Shown one piece after another: positions 58,150 to 64,000 of a stretch of DNA of 64,000 nucleotides (position 1 is the first letter of the stretch; each line of letters starts with the position of its first letter). The notes under the pieces are model-generated. The model did no database searches, was not told the origin of the DNA, and was given only the letters and a program-made list of their open reading frames with translations. The position numbers were made by a program, and so were the translations under genes. The DNA is from Argopecten irradians (lineage: Eukaryota; Mollusca; Bivalvia; Pectinida; Pectinidae): the NCBI RefSeq assembly GCF_041381155.1, contig NC_091136.1:45622284-45686283 (forward strand), written 5' to 3'.

Positions 58150-58986
58150 TCTTTTTATAGAAAACATGTGTTTACACAAGGGTTAGTGCAATTCGAAATG
58201 ACTGTTACAAGGTGTTTTGTCCATCAATGGTTTTACTTGTGATGTAAATTATGACATTTATCGATTTTGTAGGGAAAAAAGCTGAAAATTACATTGTTTT
58301 CCCGTCATTTCACAAAAATGAGACGTAACGTCATTAATATGATTTAACCAGCATGTTTCAATCATATCAAAAAATGTGTTTATTTGCCTCTGAATGTTGT
58401 CTGGTTAACTATCTATGCGCATACATGCGAATGTGTCATTTTGGCCATTTTTTGATAATTTTTTATGGGAGGGGCCTCTATTTTTCGACCTCATTGATGC
58501 GACCTATCTTTTATAGTACACATATGTTTACACAAGGGTTGGTTCAAATCGAAATGACTGTTACAAGGTGATTTGCCCAGCAATTTTTTACTTGTGATAA
58601 AAATTATGACATTTATCGATTTTTTAGGGAAAAAACCCCTGAAAGTTTCCTTGTTTTCCCGTCATTTCACAAAAATGAGAAGACGTAACGTCATTATTAT
58701 GATTTAATCGTATTCAGCACGTTTCAATCATATCAAAAAATATGTTTATTTGCCTCTGAATGTTGTCTGGTTCTCTATCTATGCGCATATATGTGAATGT
58801 GTCATTTTGGCCATTTTTGATACCTGAAATCCAAGATGGCCGCCATATGACCCCCATGGGACATTATTTGTCAATGGCAACAAGCATAAAATGAAACTAG
58901 ACATCATACCGGTCCTAAAAAACCATGTTTCGAAAAACTGCCAGAGGGGTGCATGGGAACCTATTTCTCCTCCCCCCTCTATAGTA
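58150..58986 (-). repeat. right arm of the inverted repeat
   Basis: Reverse complement of the left arm with the same two tandem units and outer part. Over the outer 200 bp only scattered single-base differences are seen by eye. The 72-codon ORF at 58353-58571 lies in this repeat and has a near-counterpart in the left arm. Confidence 0.85.
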
Positions 58987-59490
58987 CGTTAAGCCTAATC
59001 AGACATGATATTTTGGTTAAATCAGATAGCAAGATATACTATGCATGTGCATTCAAAGAAAGATAACTCGTGAAGTTTTGTTCAATGAACGAATGACATT
59101 TCTCCTGGAGTGATAACTTATTTACGTATTCCGCTATACCTATGCTATTAGGCTATTTAATGGACCCAATCTTAAACAATATAGACAGATTAAGCAGATT
59201 ATTTATTACGACTCATTGTATAGTTAAAGTGATAATATCTAAAGGCAAACCTCCTTTGGTTACTGAATGCCCCACATGCAGTCGCTTCTAACGATAACGC
59301 AGCAGTTAGCGGATTATTATCAGAGTGCTTTGGAAGACATTATGTAACACTAGCCCACCCCTTTATTTTTGTGAGTTCGTTGATTAGATTGACGTCATAT
59401 TAAGTCATCTGTCTTTTAAGGACGGTTGCTTTTGTACGCAATTTGCTGCGTATGTGCATTGCTTTAGGTATTTCACTGAAGTATGCAGCC
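58987..59490. other. gene-free spacer
   Basis: Starts with what seems to be the tail of the interrupted family A copy. The rest is AT-rich and unrecognised. Confidence 0.4.
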
Positions 59491-59494
59491 ATAG

Positions 59495-60660
59495 ACACAA
59501 ACAAGAGATCCCAGAGGTATATCGGCGCCCACCAAAGAATGATTTATGTCTGACATTGGAAAAAATTTTCTCTGCTTTTCAAACTTATTCAAACATACTC
59601 TATATAAAAATTGAGACAGATCGCTTCAGTACTTTCTGAGAAATAGCGATAATAAACTTCAACTGTCAAAATTTAAGATGGCGGCCTAGCGGCCATCTTG
59701 TTCACCGATTGGTTAAAAAATGCAATATGCAAGACTAAAGCCCTAGAGAAACTTGCACATGAAATTTGAGACGGATCCCTTCAATCCTTTCTAAGAAATA
59801 GCGGTAACAAACTTTAACTATCAAAATCCAAGATGGTGGCTGATCGGCCATCTTGTTGACTGATCTGTCCCAAATTGCAACATGCACAGCAACTGTCCAG
59901 GGGAAACCTACATATGAAATTTGAAAAAAAAATCCGTCAGCACTTTCTGAGAAATAGAGGTAACAAATTTTAGCTACCAAAATCCAAGATGGCAGCCGGT
60001 CGGCCATCTTGTTGACTGATCGGTCCCAAAATGCAATATGTACAACAAGGACTCTAGGAGAACCTACATATGAAATCTGAGAAGAACCCCTTCAGTTCTT
60101 CCTAAGAAATAGCGGTAACAAACTTTAACTATCAAAATCCAAGATGGTGGCTGATCGGCCATCTTGTTGACTGATCTGTCCCAAATTGCAACATGCACAA
60201 CAACTGTCCAAGGGAAACCTACATATGAAATTTGAAAAAAAAAATCCGTCAGCACTTTCTGAGAAATAGGGGTAACAAATTTTAGCTACCAAAATCCAAG
60301 ATGGCAGCCGGTCGGCCATCTTGTTGACTGATCGGTCCCAAAATGCAATATGTACAACAAGGACTCTAGGAGAACCTACATATGAAATCTGAGAAGAACC
60401 CCTTCAGTTCTTTCTGAGAAATAGCGGTAACAAATTTTAAATACCAAAATCCAAAATGACTGCCTGGCAGCCATCTTGTTGACCGATTGGTCCCAAAACG
60501 CAATATGCACAACTAGAGCCCTAGGGAAACGTACATACATATTAAATTTGAAAAAGATCCCTTTGATACTTTCTGAGAAATAATGGTCACATGAATTGTT
60601 AACGGGCGGAAGGACGGACGGATGACGGACCACGGACGAAAAGCGATTTGAATAGCCCAC
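59495..60660. mobile_element. second pearl-like element with about six tandem units of 155 bp
   Basis: The left end 'aacaagagatcccagaggta' plus 'tatcggcgcccacc' parallels the left end at 38990. Six units are marked by 'aaaatccaagatgg' and 'cggccatcttgttgactgat' near 59677, 59829, 59984, 60137, 60295 and 60450. The right side has a degenerate (ACGG)n tract ('ggaaggacggacggatgacg'). Each unit carries an inverted pair CAAGATGGC / GCCATCTTG. The minus-strand ORFs across it repeat the same peptide and are by-products. Confidence 0.8.
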
Positions 60661-60689
60661 CATCTGTTGACATGTCGTCCACATCTTTT

Positions 60690-61085
60690 ATAATATGACA
60701 TTGACAGGAGCAGAAATTATTACTTTTATAGACTATGGTGCGTTTTATAGACTATTAGCAGACAAGACCAAGAGCGATCAATCCATTGCCAAAGTGAGGC
60801 TGTGTCTTGGGAGACGTTACGATGAATAGACAAGATAGATCCCAAATACAGGCATTTTATGATCAATGTACAGATCCTACTTGCATGTCACCCCTTTATG
60901 CCGCACTTTACAAATAAGTAGTGAACAAAGAATACCTCTTTTGATGTGACTAGGACACATCACCTGAATGTTCATAGCAGCTTAACAGTCGTAAAAGAAA
61001 TGTCAGGAAGAAGAAAAGAACAACAGGAAAGACATCATCTCAAATTTAGTCGCCTTTTATGACAATGCACTGGGGGAACAGGAAC
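60690..61085 (-). repeat. family A repeat, split and degenerate
   Basis: On the minus strand, 'agtctataaaagtaataatt' with 'tctgctcctg' (from about 60720-60690) and 'cacagcctcactttggcaat' (near 60800) match family A. The head 'gtcataaaaggcgactaaat' follows at about 61040, with about 200 bp of unrelated sequence between. Confidence 0.6.
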
Positions 61086-61309
61086 GCATTACCTTCAATG
61101 TAGATGAAACGGAGACCGAAATATTTTTTACACCCTTATCATTGTTCACAGACACACAGCTAGATTTCATTTCTCATTGTTTAAGTCATATTCGTAGACG
61201 ATGTGTTAAATTGACAGAAAGAATAAATTATTATGGAGCATTAAGCTAAAATTGTATGAAATCAGAACAGAGTAGAAATAGTTTTTCCAATTTTATGTTC
61301 CAATGACGA

Positions 61310-61430
61310 CATAGAAGTACAACACGAACATACCAGTCTCTAACAACACGTTATTACCGCAATCAGCATATGACAGAAGACCAACCTTTGCTGTTTGTAC
61401 GTTAATCACAGTCAATCAGCAAATCACATG
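61310..61430 (+). repeat. family A repeat, 3' fragment
   Basis: 'agtacaacacgaacatacca' and the tail 'gctgtttgtacgttaatcac' match the 3' part of family A in the opposite orientation to the copy just upstream. Confidence 0.5.
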
Positions 61431-63128
61431 ACTGTCTCGGAATAAAACCAGAAAAGATAACTCGTACATAATGTGTTTTGACGACGTTTTCTCTGCATTG
61501 GGAAAATGAACATCATAAATATTTGATTCGTTTTAACCAGCCTCACCCGATTATCATTTGAGGGGTTTTACCGAACTAAAAACATATGGACATTTAGTTT
61601 GGTAAGTGTATGAATACTGAGTTGAAGTTTGTTTTATGTGTGTTTGTTTTGAGAGTCTTGCATAGATCAAATAAAGAATCCATACCTACAATAATACAAG
61701 GCAATAGTTCATCCCATATGGCCAAAGAATGCCAACAAGAAGTACAAGAAGCTTTAAAACAATGACTAAGTGTGTTTAATACAAGGAACATAACCCAGTT
61801 TTTCTCCATCGCCACTCATTTCGAGATCAATGGTCCACTTTGAATTAAAATAAAAACAACTTCTTTATAAAGCGAAAACATATGATTCAAAAAGTAGTCG
61901 CTTTTTATGATTAACATATTAATCGACAGCAGGATAATCCAATAAGCGACGTTATTTTGCAACGTTATTTTTGTTAACTCTTAAGCAACTCTTTCTACCG
62001 TAAGTTTCCTGATATTGGCCGACTTTTTTACATTGACTAGATTAAGTGTAACATTGCTATATATAACCCATATTCACTTTGCCAAACCACATAAGGATCA
62101 TGTGTGCTTTTCTATTACAGTCATTGAAGTTTAAACCCGAACTTCAGTGTTATGATTTTGTGGCGACAGATAATCCGCCTAATCCACAATTATTACATTT
62201 CACGTTATAGTTTCATAACCCATATTAGACAGGCTTTATATTTTGAAAAAATTGTGATTGCAATCCTATTACATTGGCCGCTTTCGTCACTATAATAGGT
62301 AGTTAACAGGTACATACCCCGCAGCCATATGTAGACCTAGATGATCTAGATCGACCAAACACAGTAGGACCTGCTGTTTCGTACAGACTTCCAATATACA
62401 TTAATCAATGGAGCACTAATATACCTGTAATATTAATCAGGGTGAGCCTGTTTTGCAGTGTCGGGTTCCAAAATGCCGCCCATCTATTATGTATAAAGGC
62501 ATACTGGTTTCAATTTCGAAAACTTATTTGGTGACCTATCTAAGCTGTATATATTAGGTTTGCGCTGTGACTGCGCGGGACACTAACAGATTCGAACACC
62601 TGAGATTTTAGAGGTTTATACATAGACCTGTAATCAAGGAGGTTGGGTAGGTATTGTTTTATTGTCTTAATCATCATAAACTATGTCGTAATGAGTGATG
62701 CTAATTGCTGTTTTAAGTCTTAATGTAAAAATTTTCTTTCCAGATTTTTTTTCTAAATTAATATTTGTAAAAATGTTGATTCGTAAACAATTTTGTATAA
62801 CGTTGATATAGTGAAGCACCATGTACCGTAATAAACCACATTTTAATTAAACCCTATCGATGGCTACTTTTGTTGATTTGAAAAATATCATTTTCGATGT
62901 GTCATTGACATTTCAAACATCATTAGGCAGACAAATGTTCACATTAAGTCCTTTGTCCGATCGGAATTATAGTTTTTCGCATTTGTTATTAAATAGAAAT
63001 ATGTCGTCTGGGAACAATTCAAATACTATAATATAAATAAATAAGAAATATATCACGCTATGTTGGACCGCATAATTTGCTGAGTAAGGGAAAATAGATA
63101 TTGACACGGCTAACGAAGATGGCAGGCC
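61431..63128. other. gene-free stretch, possible upstream region of a gene at the window edge
   Basis: No coding recognised. A less AT-rich patch at about 62540-62660 could hold a 5' UTR exon for the candidate gene at 63183 but shows no decisive signal. Confidence 0.3.
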
Positions 63129-63182
63129 ATGCATAGCTATTTAGTATTATATTATGGTCACGTTGACAGGTACACGTCACGG

Positions 63183-63300
63183 ATGACTAGCACGGATGAT
63201 GACATGCAACCGGTCTCTGATGAGGCTGTCGATGTACCCGCTGATCCTGGCATCACACCAGCAGCTGAATCAGAAATAACCGCCGAAGGAAAGACTGCAG
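63183..63300 (+). CDS. candidate first coding exon of a gene running off the window
   Basis: ATG at 63183 opens 39 codons and one base, ending at the strong donor GTAAGTTG (63301). The peptide begins MTSTDDDMQPVSDEAVDVPA and stays acidic and Pro/Ala-rich (PGITPAAESEITAEGKTA), with balanced codon composition unlike the AT-rich surroundings. The frame is also open upstream to 63129, and an AG at about 63170 could be a 3' splice site, so it may be an internal exon. The disordered acidic N-terminus gives no family. Confidence 0.5.
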
Positions 63301-63492
63301 GTAAGTTGTCATTATATGTATATACGAAACTTATTACATTTGAAGAATTAAAAATGCAGTGATTCTATTTCATAAGACCACCACTTGTCTGTTTGGTTGA
63401 TCTGTTCCTTCATTAGCACAATTCTAAATAATCACTGACCAGGTTGCTTCACGATCTCAATTAATTCACACAAAAATGTGGTACGCACTCAC

Positions 63493-63651
63493 CAAATTCT
63501 GTCGTGCTTAAATAACTTGACGTGTTATGGAACTCGAATATGAGACAGATTTTGTAGTCTATGGATTTTCGCATGCGAAGAGCAAGATAATTTGGTAAAT
63601 CATCAAAACCAGGTGATGGACAGTTTGATACAAAATCATTGGATTGTATGA
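63493..63651 (-). CDS. candidate internal exon on the minus strand
   Basis: On the minus strand a strong acceptor (GCCTTCTTCCACAG) precedes an open 159-nt segment that ends at a consensus donor GTGAGT. The peptide contains 'SNCPSPGFDDLPNYLALRMR' and 'YKICLIFEFHNTSSYLST'. The frame is also open upstream to about 63733, with a second possible acceptor (CTTCAACCACAG). The family is not recognised. It would lie inside the first intron of the plus-strand candidate, on the opposite strand. Confidence 0.3.
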
Positions 63652-64000
63652 CTGTGGAAGAAGGCAAACAATCACATGTACATAAAGATACGTCGTCGAA
63701 CAAATGACTTTTACTGTGGTTGAAGGGGAACACTCACAAAGAGGGGTTGACGTCCAAAAATCGTTCTGGCTATGGCGACGGAAACAATTACGTAGAGACC
63801 TCGTCCAAATAGATCTGTGGACAAGGGAAAACAAATACAAAGAGGCCTTACCAATTCAATGTTCATGAACAAAATCTTACATAAGCCTTGAAATAAACCG
63901 TAAAAACAATGTTCTTCGCATTCAGTTACTTACCCATGGAAGTGCTAACTCTTCTACTTTTAATTTCGTATAATGTAAATGGTAGAATGGGCAAAGATAT
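63652..64000. other. window end, no further gene assigned
   Basis: Minus-strand frames here (63840 downward) may extend the candidate exon at 63493-63651. A 37-bp GT...AG segment at about 63808-63844 is too short to be trusted as an intron. Confidence 0.25.

Larger units (their letters stand above)
54706..58986. mobile_element. 4.3-kb inverted-repeat element enclosing a DIRS-type remnant
   Basis: The ends 'tactatagtgggggaggaga' (54706) and its inverse finishing 'ctcctcccccctctatagta' (58986) continue as long arms of about 850 bp. The core carries a nested SINE and a decayed RT/RNase H/tyrosine recombinase block. Inverted termini and a tyrosine recombinase are hallmarks of DIRS-like retrotransposons, which integrate by recombination and make no target duplication. 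None is evident here. Whether the arms belong to the DIRS element or to a separate foldback element that captured it is open. Confidence 0.7.

Noticed and set aside
59735..60319. Minus-strand ORFs repeating MADRLPSWILV and MADQPPSWILI
   Set aside because: By-products of the 155-bp tandem units of the pearl-like element.
63808..63844. 37-bp GT...AG minus-strand intron with a good pyrimidine tract
   Set aside because: Too short for a typical animal intron, and the frame after it soon meets a stop in two of three phases.

Overview
The window reads as nuclear DNA of an animal, most likely a bivalve mollusc. Four signs point this way: AT-rich sequence with coding carried in short exons split by GT-AG introns; a metazoan-type ecto-nucleotidase gene; tRNA-derived SINEs with a (CAAA)n tail; and two elements built like the bivalve 'pearl' family (tandem cores of about 155 bp plus an (ACGG)n tract). 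The species cannot be fixed from sequence alone. Nothing looks prokaryotic, and no CRISPR array, rRNA or free-standing tRNA gene was seen.

Layout. 1-28 kb is gene-poor. It holds a frameshifted LINE remnant (3.26-4.60 kb), a dispersed 320-bp repeat in two copies (5.8 and 14.3 kb), a foldback cluster (7.2-7.5 kb), several copies of a dispersed repeat called 'family A' here, and a SINE with a clear target-site duplication (26.9 kb). 28.5-30.9 kb is a two-period AT-rich minisatellite, interrupted by a TIR element and a palindrome with perfect 42-nt arms. 35.4-36.9 kb is a 161-bp tandem array. 39.0-40.0 kb is a pearl-like element.

The best-supported gene is on the + strand, 40525-45915: a six-exon ENTPD (ecto-apyrase, CD39 family) gene. 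Its exons join in frame to 487 codons plus stop, and all five apyrase conserved regions are present. A two-exon gene of unknown family lies on the - strand (50593-51657), with a family A repeat filling its intron. From 54.7 to 59.0 kb an inverted-repeat element with long, near-identical arms encloses a decayed DIRS-type reverse transcriptase/RNase H/tyrosine recombinase and a nested SINE. A second pearl-like element follows at 59.5-60.7 kb. At 63.2-63.7 kb there are candidate exons on both strands, probably belonging to genes that run beyond the window.

How the parts relate. The only protein with a predictable job is the ENTPD, which would hydrolyse extracellular or lumenal nucleoside tri- and diphosphates. 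Most of the rest is mobile-element history: LINE, tRNA-derived SINEs, family A, DIRS remnant, TIR/foldback elements and pearl-like repeats, with several nested insertions that give a relative order of events.
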